From: Desulfitobacterium hafniense DCB-2
Lineage (GTDB): Bacteria > Bacillota > Desulfitobacteriia > Desulfitobacteriales > Desulfitobacteriaceae
Direction: 5' to 3'
Assembly: GCF_000021925.1 (NCBI RefSeq)
Contig: NC_011830.1
Span: forward strand, 3,693,001 to 3,757,000
Length of the DNA stretch: 64,000 bases
The notes under the pieces were generated by a model. The model had not been told where the DNA came from, made no database searches, and worked only from the letters and a program-made list of their open reading frames with translations. Each line of letters starts with the position of its first letter. Positions within the stretch are counted from its first letter, which is position 1. Below are positions 35,355 to 43,515 of this stretch, in pieces. The position numbers were made by a program, and so were the translations under genes.

Positions 35355-35990
35355 CTACAGTCTGCTTTGCACCACGGCTACGGTCTCATTCTTAAGCTTT
35401 TCGGCTTGAGCAAAGAGGCGTTCCCGTTCCGCTTTAACCTTCTCCTGATAATCACTGTCTTTGACCTGGGGCAGATTAATGTCCACACTGAACATAGCTG
35501 CTTTGAGGGCGCTTTCAGCCAGATAGGCGGCCACACCCACATCGCTGATGGCTCCTTTATTGCCGATGGGGGCCAGCTCCTGGGCCAGCTCCAGAACTGC
35601 ATAGCAGTTTTGAGCAATGGCCAAAGGGGTATCCGTAGCTGAAACCAGAACTTCCTGCATTTTGGCCGAGCGCGCTTGTTTTTGCTCCTCTGTATCCTTA
35701 GGAAGCTTCAAGACAGCCATGAAATTAGAGAATTCCTCAATATCCTGGGTCAGGCCATTTTTCAGATCATGGAGGAGCTTCTCACCTTTGGCCAGGATGA
35801 CTTGGACTTGAGGCTCTACATCCTTATATTTTTCCTTACCCACAGTCAGATTGGCCACCATGCACACCATGGAAGCGCCTAAAGCGCCCACATAAGCGGA
35901 CACGCTGCCGCCGCCGGGAGTGGGTGCGGCACTGGCGGACTGGGCCAGGAATTCCGCAGTTGTCCATTGCCAGATTGTGTTCTCAGCCAT
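35355..35990 (-). CDS. fchA: Methenyltetrahydrofolate cyclohydrolase / cyclodeaminase family protein
   Basis: A 211-aa helical protein of the FTCD_C family. The N-terminus has APTPGGGSVSAYVGALGASM, the family signature, and it ends in a long helical tail. In Clostridia FchA hydrolyses methenyl-THF to formyl-THF; relatives are formiminotetrahydrofolate cyclodeaminases. The ATG touches the folD stop (shared base), so the two are coupled. Together they interconvert methylene-, methenyl- and formyl-THF, as expected in a Wood-Ljungdahl-type carbon route. Confidence 0.9.
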   Translation of the reverse strand: MAENTIWQWTTAEFLAQSASAAPTPGGGSVSAYVGALGASMVCMVANLTVGKEKYKDVEPQVQVILAKGEKLLHDLKNGLTQDIEEFSNFMAVLKLPKDTEEQKQARSAKMQEVLVSATDTPLAIAQNCYAVLELAQELAPIGNKGAISDVGVAAYLAESALKAAMFSVDINLPQVKDSDYQEKVKAERERLFAQAEKLKNETVAVVQSRL

Positions 35991-36844
35991 TATTGACCCT
36001 CCTTGCGCTGCAGAGTGATTCCCTTCAGAACATTTTTCATGATCAAGGCGGTGGTTAATGAGCCTACGCCCCCCGGCACCGGTGAAATAAGGGAAGCGAC
36101 TTCTTTAACTTCCTCAAAATCAACGTCCCCGCAGATTCCGCCCGGGATCTCATTGATACCGGCATCGACGACGATGGCACCTGGTTTCACCATATCTTTC
36201 TTAACAAGTTTTGCTTTACCTACAGCGGCCACGATAATATCCGCCTGACGGGTAAAAGCTCCCAGATCCGGAGTACGGGAATGGCAGATGGTCACGGTGG
36301 CATTATGTTTTAGGATCAGGAAAACCAAAGGCTTGCCGACTGTCTCTCCCCGTCCCACGATGACCACATGCTTGCCGGCGATTTCAACTCCCGAACGGAG
36401 CATAATTTCGATACAGCTTTCCGGAGTTGCCGGGAACAGACCTTCTTCCCCACTGAGAATATAGCCACGATTAATGGGATGAACTCCGTCCACATCCTTA
36501 TCAGGGCGCACGGCTGCCATGACACGCTCTTTGGAAATATGTTTCGGCAAGGGCAGCTCGATCATAATCCCATGAACATCCGGATTGGCATTGAGGGAAT
36601 CAATCAGGGCCAGAATGGACTCTTCTGAACTGTCGGCGGGCAATACGGTGAGTTCAAAGTCAATGCCTAAGCTGTCACTCACTTTTTGCTTGGATTTCGC
36701 ATAGACCACCGAAGCCGGGTCGTCTCCCACGAGAACCACCGCCAGCTTAGGATTAACCCCCTGTTCCTTCCACCTCTTTACTTCTTCCTTGATCTCTTCT
36801 TTTAAGACTTTGGAAATCTCTTTTCCGTCCAGCAATTGAGCCAA
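35990..36844 (-). CDS. folD: Bifunctional methylenetetrahydrofolate dehydrogenase/cyclohydrolase
   Basis: A 284-aa enzyme. Signature segments are VVLVGDDPASVVYAKSKQK, the catalytic Lys region, DVDGVHPINRG and the NADP-binding VVIVGRGETVGKPL, then SPVPGGVGSLTTALI. The longest frame begins at 36874 but has no ribosome-binding site there. TTG 36842-36844 has AGGAG ten bases upstream and gives the typical N-terminus LAQLLDGKEISKVL, so it is preferred. It is first in the folD-fchA operon. Confidence 0.93.
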   Translation of the reverse strand: MAQLLDGKEISKVLKEEIKEEVKRWKEQGVNPKLAVVLVGDDPASVVYAKSKQKVSDSLGIDFELTVLPADSSEESILALIDSLNANPDVHGIMIELPLPKHISKERVMAAVRPDKDVDGVHPINRGYILSGEEGLFPATPESCIEIMLRSGVEIAGKHVVIVGRGETVGKPLVFLILKHNATVTICHSRTPDLGAFTRQADIIVAAVGKAKLVKKDMVKPGAIVVDAGINEIPGGICGDVDFEEVKEVASLISPVPGGVGSLTTALIMKNVLKGITLQRKEGQ

Positions 36845-37041
36845 TGAAATCCCACTCCTCTCTTTCTTATCCATAAACTATATCAGTTCGTCCTTTACTA
36901 TTCTCCATTCCGGCCGGAATTCCCTTTCCTTGGGAACAATTTATGAGGTATTTTTGTAAACTTTTCGATTATTCCATCATTAATCACCAAGTTATAGTCA
37001 GCTCGTTTTATTATTCACTCCGTGGAGGATCTTTTATTATT

Positions 37042-37356
37042 TTACTTGATACTCTCGGCCATCTTGATCAACTCTGCCCGTTCTGTTTCTCCGATCAGGG
37101 AAAACAGAGTATCATCTTCCCAGACAATGCTGACCAGCCCCTGCTTTTCGGCTAAAATTGCCTCCTTATCGTGAATCATAATATTCTGCACCGCAGCACC
37201 TTCAGTATCTATTCTCACATCAGTATTGCTGTTCGAGTATCGGGTGAAGCGGATAGTTTGACCCTGATCGTTGGCATAATGAATGGCTTCCAGATGGTCT
37301 CGTTTTTCTGTTTTGTCCACTTTAAATCCTTGGGGAATATAGCTTGGGGCATACCC
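37042..37356 (-). pseudogene. 5'-truncated DUF4367-like fragment
   Basis: The minus-strand frame encodes GYAPSYIPQGFKVDKTEKR through ELIKMAESIK. A GTG at 37320 would give a 92-aa protein, but homology-like sequence (PSYIPQGFKV, the usual start of a DUF4367 domain) continues 12 codons upstream to an in-frame stop at 37357-37359. DUF4367 domains usually close larger membrane-anchored or anti-sigma-like proteins, so this is probably the C-terminal relic of one. It could still be expressed from the GTG, since AAGGA lies 6 bases before it. Confidence 0.6.
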
Positions 37357-37555
37357 CTAATCTGTGCTACCAAAACATATTAATAGTTAGCTTTTAAATT
37401 TCAATGTGGTATAGAAAAAAGTAAGCTACGCAGGCAAGCTCATCCCGGCATCCCAATGTAAGAAATTCATTGGTCTATATCAAGTATTTGTTGCAAAAAG
37501 CGTTCTTGGTTGTCTTTATTTGCAAAGAAAGATCGATGGAGGGATAGGTATTTTA

Positions 37556-37573
37556 TAAAGCAGCGCTGCTTTA
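37556..37573. promoter_or_regulatory. Perfect 18-bp palindrome upstream of the LuxR-type gene
   Basis: TAAAGCAGCGCTGCTTTA is a perfect 18-bp palindrome 24 bases before the start of the LuxR-HTH gene and just ahead of its ribosome-binding site. LuxR/GerE proteins bind as dimers to palindromes of about this length. Its position would make it an autorepression operator. The palindrome is seen; binding is inferred. Confidence 0.5.
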
Positions 37574-37597
37574 ATTTAAGTCAGGAGGGAGGAGGAC

Positions 37598-37819
37598 ATG
37601 AATTTTCCAGCTGATCAGAACCGGGATATCCAAAGCTTAACCTATAGAGAAAAGGATGTATTACGATTAAGGGTAAAAGGGTATAGCAGTAAAAAGATCG
37701 CGGATTCTTTAACTATTGAAATAACTACAGTAAGGACTCATCTCAAGCATATTCACCGCAAGCTGGGAGTTTCAAGCCAAGTTGAGTTGATTCAATTCGT
37801 GCATAAAATGTATATTTAA
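37598..37819 (+). CDS. Stand-alone LuxR/GerE-type HTH regulator
   Basis: A 73-aa protein that is only a LuxR-type helix-turn-helix: LTYREKDVLRLRVKGYSSKKIA, then IEITTVRTHLKHIHRKLGVSSQ. Its size is nearly that of GerE (74 aa), the late mother-cell sporulation regulator of Bacillus, but sequence alone does not prove orthology. GGAGGGAGGAGG lies directly before ATG 37598. It is an isolated plus-strand gene at the head of a degraded patch. Confidence 0.88.
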   Translation: MNFPADQNRDIQSLTYREKDVLRLRVKGYSSKKIADSLTIEITTVRTHLKHIHRKLGVSSQVELIQFVHKMYI

Positions 37820-37942
37820 ATAGAAAACACTCGAAAATATCCTCCATGCGGGGGATAGACCCGTATTATAAAACGGTGCAAAATATACATAAGGAAAGCA
37901 TAAGTATGTGGCTTAAAGTCAAAGAAGGGCAAGGAAAAGGAG

Positions 37943-38341
37943 GTGAATGTCATAAGAAAGAAAACCGTAGCGCTTACTCTGTCTCTTTTTCATTCTTTGT
38001 CTGACCCCTATGCAGATGTTTGCTCAGGGCACAAATCAGGCAACTGAATCGGACGTAAGGCCCAATGTGAGTTAACATCACCGAATTCACCAATTCTTTT
38101 GACATTTCCGGTAGTGGCTTAGTTCAATTTAATGCCAGTCTTTATGCCCGCAGCAACATCGATAAAGTCGCATTGATGCCAGCACCAACAGCACAATAAT
38201 GAAAGTTGGCAAACGATCAAAAGCTGGACGAGTACTTCCAACCGCAATAGCGGTTATCTGACTCAAAAAAGATATGTCGTGAGCGGGTATTATTATCGGC
38301 TGGTTTCCACAGGAACAGTCTATCAGAATGATGCCTTGTAG
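37943..38341 (+). pseudogene. Decayed small secreted protein gene (DUF6147-like)
   Basis: Coding-like pieces are spread over frames. The first piece is a signal peptide start (IRKKTVALTLSLF), then in another frame LTPMQMFAQGTNQATESDV. After a stop come ITEFTNSFDISGSGLVQF and LYARSNIDKVAL, and finally in a third frame SWQTIKSWTSTSNRNSGYL and YYYRLVSTGTVYQNDAL before a stop at 38339-38341. At least two frameshifts and a stop are needed to join them. AAGGAGG lies 8 bases before an ATA that may be the mutated start. The pieces resemble DUF6147 secreted proteins; I rely on memory for that. Confidence 0.65.
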
Positions 38342-38376
38342 AACAACTCTATTTTAGGTTTTAGGAGGTAAAAAGT

Positions 38377-39459
38377 ATGAAAAAAAACATAGTGGCATGT
38401 ATTCTTGTTATTGCGATGTTATTAAGTGTCGGAACTACCGCAGTATTTGCAGAAAACACTGCTCAAAGTTTAGTCGAAGATATAAATATTGATAGAAAAG
38501 ACATCTCTTCCTCGCAAGATCCTTTTGAATTTCCGATTACGCCGAATTCAAAAGAATGGGGAAATTACTCATCTGTACAATTGAAAGAAATGCTTAATAT
38601 CCCATTAAGCACTGCAGAAAAAATGGATACAGCCGCATTGCTGAAAATGGTACTTGAGTACCCCTTTATGATTGACATTTATGCCTATGACACTATAGAA
38701 CAAGGTTTTAAGGGGCTTTCCTTGGAGTTTAATGGCGCAGCCGTTCTTTTGCAAAGATCGGACTTAGCAAAAAACCTTTTGACTCATTACAAGAATTCTA
38801 CAGAAAAAATGCTGGCCGTTGAAACAAAAAGCCATATTAGTGATAAAGAAATTATACAAAAAATGTTTATGGAGTCTCTGTTGCTCTATCCGAAAGTATC
38901 GGATAAGCTAAGTGAGGATGAAAAACATATCATAGTGACACTTTCACAACAAGTAGCTGATAAATTTCAGATATCTCCCCTTGTAGTGGGAGAAACATCG
39001 GTGACAGCGGCAGCACCAGGGGATGTCTTAGGTTACGGCTATGTTTACACTCCAGCGCCTCCTGTTACAGTTCTAGTCTTAAAACTACAAGATTTTGATG
39101 CAGAGCAAAAAAAAGTGATAAATAACGACTATGATACAAGATATCCTGCGGCTACAAGATTGTCTTCCGCTACTTATAACTACAACTGCCATTCATATGC
39201 ATGGTATTTAGCTTCGAGCTCCAACCCGTGGTGGATGAATGATCCATCTGCATATATGTCTGAATCTCGTTATACACAAGTTACAAACCCCATAGTCGGC
39301 GACAAAGTATACTGGATTGGGACTCATTCTGGACTTGTAACATCTGTAAGCGGTTCCAATATAACAGTTACCTCCAAATGGGGGGCTGCCGGCTTATATC
39401 GTCACCCCATTAATGATTGCCCATACCCCATTGTAATTCAAAAAACCTTTTGGAGATAA
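38377..39459 (+). CDS. Secreted protein with putative Cys/His catalytic domain
   Basis: A 360-aa protein not matched to a named family. Residues 1-25 are a clean signal peptide (IVACILVIAMLLSVG, cleavage after AVFA). Residues 40-210 are a helical region. The C-terminal domain (about 240-360) has YNYNCHSYAWYLA (C271, H272), VGDKVYWIGTHSGLV (H317) and SKWGAAGLYRHPIND, resembling papain-fold (CHAP/NlpC-like) hydrolases, where Cys and His form the catalytic pair. GGAGGT precedes ATG 38377. A lipoprotein gene follows 7 bases later, so they may act together at the cell surface. Activity is unproven. Confidence 0.75.
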   Translation: MKKNIVACILVIAMLLSVGTTAVFAENTAQSLVEDINIDRKDISSSQDPFEFPITPNSKEWGNYSSVQLKEMLNIPLSTAEKMDTAALLKMVLEYPFMIDIYAYDTIEQGFKGLSLEFNGAAVLLQRSDLAKNLLTHYKNSTEKMLAVETKSHISDKEIIQKMFMESLLLYPKVSDKLSEDEKHIIVTLSQQVADKFQISPLVVGETSVTAAAPGDVLGYGYVYTPAPPVTVLVLKLQDFDAEQKKVINNDYDTRYPAATRLSSATYNYNCHSYAWYLASSSNPWWMNDPSAYMSESRYTQVTNPIVGDKVYWIGTHSGLVTSVSGSNITVTSKWGAAGLYRHPINDCPYPIVIQKTFWR

Positions 39460-39466
39460 GTGAGCA

Positions 39467-39943
39467 GTGGCTAAAATAATAGTGCACAGGGTTTTACGTG
39501 GCATTCTTTTCGCTTTTGTGTTTATATCCATCATGACGGCAATATCAGCATGTGGTAATCCCGATTCATTGAATGTGATTCAAAAAAAGGAAGATGAGAT
39601 TTCCTTGGAAATTAATAATACAAAAAGGATCAGCATCTATGATATAGTCAGCAGTGATAGCAATAATAATACCCATTTTACGGATCCGGCAATCATAAAG
39701 CAGATTGAGGATTTATTTAACAAAACGTCTTTTCTAAAATGCGAAGATAACAGCATACAAGGCTACTCCCTTTTTATTACCTTTTCCAACGACACGTTTT
39801 CCAGTGACAGTAATTCACTTCACTTTTTTGTTTACGCAAATGACATTGTCGATATTGATGGGATAAAATACAAATCGAGGGATAGTATTTTTGATGCAAT
39901 CAATGATTTCTATCTTCAAAAAAAAATCTCTCCTCCAAGATAA
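39467..39943 (+). CDS. Putative lipoprotein of unknown function
   Basis: A 158-aa protein with a basic N-terminus, a hydrophobic segment (GILFAFVFISIMTAI) and a lipobox ISAC, giving a lipid-anchored protein after Cys29. The mature part is polar and rich in Asn, Ser and Asp, with no recognised domain. The start is GTG 39467, with GGAG eleven bases upstream in the end of the preceding gene. It probably forms a two-gene unit with the secreted Cys/His protein. Confidence 0.7.
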   Translation: MAKIIVHRVLRGILFAFVFISIMTAISACGNPDSLNVIQKKEDEISLEINNTKRISIYDIVSSDSNNNTHFTDPAIIKQIEDLFNKTSFLKCEDNSIQGYSLFITFSNDTFSSDSNSLHFFVYANDIVDIDGIKYKSRDSIFDAINDFYLQKKISPPR

Positions 39944-39944
39944 T

Positions 39945-40151
39945 TATGGACCTCAAAACCGTACCACCCACATTCCCCGGAGCAGCTATCGTTCCAATTA
40001 CGGTCAGGACCGCTATAAATCTATGTGTCCTTTATGTAACTCTTTCCGAAATTAAACCTAGGATGCAAGCATAAGCGCAGATAACTGGGATTATATTCTC
40101 ATTAAAGAAAGCGAAGAATCTCCCTGGGTTATCCATAATTGGGGAATTTGA
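39945..40151 (+). pseudogene. Relic of a DUF4829-like C-terminus
   Basis: One plus-strand frame reads YGPQNRTTHIPRSSYRSNYG, then CPLCNSFRN, two stops (40053-40055, 40059-40061), then SADNWDYILIKESEESPWVI and ends HNWGI. The final W-x-LIKESEESPW-I phrase resembles the end of NTF2-like DUF4829 domains. No start or ribosome-binding site is present. It is read as a gene remnant with in-frame stops. Confidence 0.45.
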
Positions 40152-40155
40152 AACA

Positions 40156-40197
40156 AAGCAAGCCTCCGGAGAGCTTCTCCAACAGGCTTGCTTTATT
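40156..40197. terminator. Bidirectional terminator before nfnB
   Basis: AAGCAAGCCT (40156-40165) pairs perfectly with AGGCTTGCTT (40184-40193) and is followed by T-rich sequence on the plus strand and TTGTTTC on the minus strand. It closes the long minus-strand operon that ends with nfnB and the plus-strand relic region. Confidence 0.8.
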
Positions 40198-40243
40198 TCT
40201 GGCCTACTATATTATCCGAATTACCTGAACCTTACCGCAGTAA

Positions 40244-41635
40244 TTAACCCTTATTCTTAAGATAAGCGTTAATTCCCGCGGCGGCTTTCTTGCCGGCTCC
40301 CATAGCCAGAATAACCGTAGCGGCACCGGTCACAATATCGCCCCCGGCGAACACTCCGGGAATGGAGGTCTCCAGGGTTTCTTCATTAACGACGATATTG
40401 CCCCATTTGTTCAGCTCCAAGCCTTCCGTGGATTGGGTGACCAAAGGATTGGGACCTTGCCCAATGGCGACAACCACCGTATCCACTTCAATCTCAAACT
40501 CCGAGCCGGGGATGGGCACAGGTTTACGGCGTCCGGAGGCATCCGGTTCTCCCAACTCATAGCGGAGACAGGTCAGGGACTTGACCGCACCCTTTTCATC
40601 CCCTTGGATGGCTACCGGGTTGGTCAAGAGCTGGAAGTTAACCCCTTCTTCCTCGGCGTGCTCAAGCTCTTCATGACGGGCAGGCATTTCCGCCCGGGAA
40701 CGACGATAGACAATGCTGACTTCTTCCGCGCCCAAACGCAGGGCAGTACGGGCAGCATCCATAGCCACGTTGCCGGCCCCAAAGACAGCGACTTTTTTGC
40801 CTATTTTAACCGGGGTCTTATACTCAGGGAAGCGATATCCCTTCATAAGATTAGTACGGGTTAAGAACTCATTGGCGGAATAGACGCCATTTAAATTTTC
40901 ACCGGGAATTCCCAGGAAATTAGGCAATCCAGCCCCTGTGCCGATGAACACCGCATCATAGCCGTTTTGCATAAGCTCATGAACGGAGGTCACTTTGCCC
41001 ACCACTTGGTTAACCAGAATCTCCACACCCATCGGTTCCAAATTGCAAATCTCATTTTGGACAATATCTTTGGGCAGACGGAACTCAGGAATACCATACA
41101 TCAGCACGCCGCCGGCCACATGGAGAGCTTCAAAGATCGTCACTTTGTGCCCAGCCTTAGCCAAATCACCGGCACAGGCTAATCCTGCCGGACCGGCACC
41201 GATGATCGCCACCTTTTTACCGCTGGGTGGAGCCACTTCGGGAATCTTACATCCTTTGCTGATTTCGTAATCAGCCACAAAGCGCTCCAAACGGCCAATG
41301 GCCACCGATTCACCTTTGATGCCTAAGATACATTTAGCCTCACATTGGGACTCCTGGGGACAAACCCGGCCGCACACTGCAGGCAAAGAACTGCTCTGCT
41401 TGATAACCGCTGCGGCTCCTTCAAAATCTTCTTCCGTGATTTTTTGAATGAACTCAGGAATGGAAATATTCACCGGGCAGCCTTCAACACATTTCGGTTT
41501 TTTGCATTGGAGACAACGTTGAGCCTCTTCGATAGCCGTTTCCGAAGCATATCCCAAGGCAACTTCATTGAAATTGTGAGCACGCTCTTTAGGGTCCTGG
41601 CAGGGCATCTCATGACGGGGTACTTTTAAGGCCAT
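40244..41635 (-). CDS. nfnB: NfnB: ferredoxin-dependent NADP oxidoreductase, large subunit
   Basis: A 463-aa flavoprotein of the GltD-like family. The N-terminal domain has two [4Fe-4S] motifs (CLQCKKPKCVEGCPVNI and CGRVCPQESQCEAKC); then come an FAD-binding GAGPAGLACAGDLAKAG and an NAD(P)-binding GAGNVAMDAARTALRLGAE. Next to a DHOD-type NfnA gene this is the NfnAB pair, which couples NADH and reduced ferredoxin oxidation to NADP reduction by flavin bifurcation. The alternative name for the same family is glutamate synthase small subunit, but no large subunit is here. It starts 2 bases after nfnA. Confidence 0.9.
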   Translation of the reverse strand: MALKVPRHEMPCQDPKERAHNFNEVALGYASETAIEEAQRCLQCKKPKCVEGCPVNISIPEFIQKITEEDFEGAAAVIKQSSSLPAVCGRVCPQESQCEAKCILGIKGESVAIGRLERFVADYEISKGCKIPEVAPPSGKKVAIIGAGPAGLACAGDLAKAGHKVTIFEALHVAGGVLMYGIPEFRLPKDIVQNEICNLEPMGVEILVNQVVGKVTSVHELMQNGYDAVFIGTGAGLPNFLGIPGENLNGVYSANEFLTRTNLMKGYRFPEYKTPVKIGKKVAVFGAGNVAMDAARTALRLGAEEVSIVYRRSRAEMPARHEELEHAEEEGVNFQLLTNPVAIQGDEKGAVKSLTCLRYELGEPDASGRRKPVPIPGSEFEIEVDTVVVAIGQGPNPLVTQSTEGLELNKWGNIVVNEETLETSIPGVFAGGDIVTGAATVILAMGAGKKAAAGINAYLKNKG

Positions 41636-41637
41636 GA

Positions 41638-42492
41638 TTATTGCGCCCCCTTTCCGCAGTCACAGTCTTTGGAGACTTTGGCGCGTTCTTCTTCATCTTT
41701 ATAAAAAGCCAGCCGTTTCATAGCCAGATCAAAATCCACCAGATGGCCGTCAAACTCAGGGCCATCCACACAGGCGAATTTGGTCTCATCTCCTACACTG
41801 AGACGGCAGGCGCCACACATCCCTGTCCCATCGACCATGATGGGGTTCATGCTGACGATGGTTTTGATCCCTAAGGGACGGGTAAAATTGGCTACAGAGC
41901 GCATCATGACCACCGGTCCGATGGCCCAAATGGCATCAATCTTCGTGCCCTGAGCGATAATCTGCTCCAGGCCATTGGTGACAAAACCCTTAACCCCTTT
42001 GCTGCCATCATCGGTGGCAATCACCAGTTCATCACTAATAGCCGCCATCTCTTCTTCAAGAATAAGGATATCGGCGCTGCGGGCGCCAATTACGGAAATA
42101 AGCTTATTGCCGGCTTCTTTTAAAGCCCGGGCAATGGGGTATACCGGTGCCACGCCAAGTCCGCCGCCGATACAAACCACCGTGCCCAGATTTTCAATTT
42201 CGGAAGGGACTCCCAAGGGACCTACAAAATCAAGGAAATGGCTTCCTTCCTCCATGGAGTTAATCATTGCTGAGGAATAGCCTACATCCTGAATGACAAT
42301 AGTGATAGTGCCCTTTTCCCGATCAAAGTCCATGACTGTAAGCGGGATACGTTCAGATTGTTCATCCATACGCACAATGACAAATTGGCCTGGTTCAACT
42401 TTTGCTGCGACGGCCGGAGCTTCAACTTCCAGCAAAACAATGCAAGGAGCTGAAGCAAGCTGCCTTCTTTTCACTACCCGATACACGTACAC
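41638..42492 (-). CDS. nfnA: NfnA: FAD/[2Fe-2S] subunit
   Basis: A 284-aa ferredoxin reductase of the PyrK/HydG type. The N-terminal beta-barrel binds FAD (PGQFVIVRMDEQSERIPLT), a nucleotide-binding domain follows (CIGGGLGVAPVYPIA), and the C-terminus binds a [2Fe-2S] cluster with ligands in VDGTGMCGACRLSVGDETKF and ACVDGPEF (Asp plus Cys residues). The pairing with nfnB makes the bifurcating transhydrogenase. GGAGGAG precedes the start (GTG 42492). Confidence 0.9.
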   Translation of the reverse strand: MYVYRVVKRRQLASAPCIVLLEVEAPAVAAKVEPGQFVIVRMDEQSERIPLTVMDFDREKGTITIVIQDVGYSSAMINSMEEGSHFLDFVGPLGVPSEIENLGTVVCIGGGLGVAPVYPIARALKEAGNKLISVIGARSADILILEEEMAAISDELVIATDDGSKGVKGFVTNGLEQIIAQGTKIDAIWAIGPVVMMRSVANFTRPLGIKTIVSMNPIMVDGTGMCGACRLSVGDETKFACVDGPEFDGHLVDFDLAMKRLAFYKDEEERAKVSKDCDCGKGAQ

Positions 42493-42561
42493 TCCTCCTT
42501 AATTTCATGCAAAAAAATAATAACTTTCTAACTATTCGATATGGTCTGTCATATCTCCTGC

Positions 42562-43515
42562 CTAAATTATACATCCCCTGACTTTTTCAAGGGCAAGCAG
42601 GGCTACACCAATCGCGTTATCCCGGCTCCAATCAGGCTCCGCCCAGTGGAGATTAGCATGTCGGGCCAGTCTCTTTTTCAGCTCTTGGCGGATAAATTGA
42701 TTGGAAGCTACACCACCCACAATGAGAATCTCCGACAGTGTGGTCTTTTCCATTCCTGCCTGCAATAATTTCCCTAAGGTTCGCACAATACACCCTTCCA
42801 CGGCACGAGCCACGTCGGCGGGATTCTTACCTTGATCGATCAATCTTTGGGCAGCGGTCTCCACTCCGGAAAAGCTCACTTCAAAGCCCCTGACAGCGGA
42901 AGGAAGCCATGCCGCTGCCCCGGGATCAGCCTGACGGGCCAGCTCCTCCAAGCTTTTACCCGCAGGGAAGGGCAGTCCTAAGCGGACTCCTACCCGATCC
43001 ACGAATTGACCGGCATGAAGATCCGTTGTCCCACCTAAAAGCTGTATATCAAGTTTCCCGGGCTGTGTATGATGGACTTCCAGAAGCTCCGTGGTTCCTC
43101 CTGAAATATGAATGGCCAGGAAATGTGGCTCTTTCAGCTTGCTGGAGGCTATTCCTGCCGCTAAGTGTCCTTCCTGATGACTGGTTTCAACCAGAGGGAT
43201 GCACCGAGCGGAAGCCATGGCCGCTGCCACACCATATCCGGGAAGAAAAACCGGCATATAGGACTCTTGGATAGGACGGGGCGCGGTGCTTACTCCCAAA
43301 GCGCTGACTTTCTCCCAATATTGAGGAGGCACTGCGGTCACCAGTTGAGGCAAATTCTGAACATGCTGAAAAAGGGCTGCCGATTGAGCAAGCCCTCTCT
43401 CCCCTTCCGGAACAGTCAAGATCTTCCTGTTTTCATAGACCAGTTCAGCCTGCTCATCCACAATCGCCAATGAAGTGGTATATGCACTTGTATCAATCCC
43501 GAGATAGAGTGTCAT
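42562..43515 (-). CDS. TsaD/Kae1-like paralogue
   Basis: A 317-aa ASKHA-fold protein of the O-sialoglycoprotein endopeptidase family. It has YLGIDTSAYTTSLAIVDE, the metal-binding HQEGH (family HxEGH), HISGGTTELLEV and VGGVASNQFIR near the C-terminus. It is shorter and more divergent than the canonical TsaD that makes t6A in tRNA, so it is probably a paralogue of unknown task. ATG 43515 is used, with AAAGGA ten bases upstream; its first codons overlap the end of nusB. Confidence 0.8.
   Translation of the reverse strand: MTLYLGIDTSAYTTSLAIVDEQAELVYENRKILTVPEGERGLAQSAALFQHVQNLPQLVTAVPPQYWEKVSALGVSTAPRPIQESYMPVFLPGYGVAAAMASARCIPLVETSHQEGHLAAGIASSKLKEPHFLAIHISGGTTELLEVHHTQPGKLDIQLLGGTTDLHAGQFVDRVGVRLGLPFPAGKSLEELARQADPGAAAWLPSAVRGFEVSFSGVETAAQRLIDQGKNPADVARAVEGCIVRTLGKLLQAGMEKTTLSEILIVGGVASNQFIRQELKKRLARHANLHWAEPDWSRDNAIGVALLALEKVRGCII

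Noticed and set aside
36875..37041. Possible ZTP (pfl) riboswitch before folD
   Set aside because: The leader has a GC palindrome (GGCC context) but lacks the conserved pfl core.
42566..42600. Promoter for nfnAB inside the end of the TsaD-like gene
   Set aside because: A TGTATAAT -10 is present, but the best -35 candidates have spacers of 13 or 19 bases. The evidence is too weak to list it as a feature.
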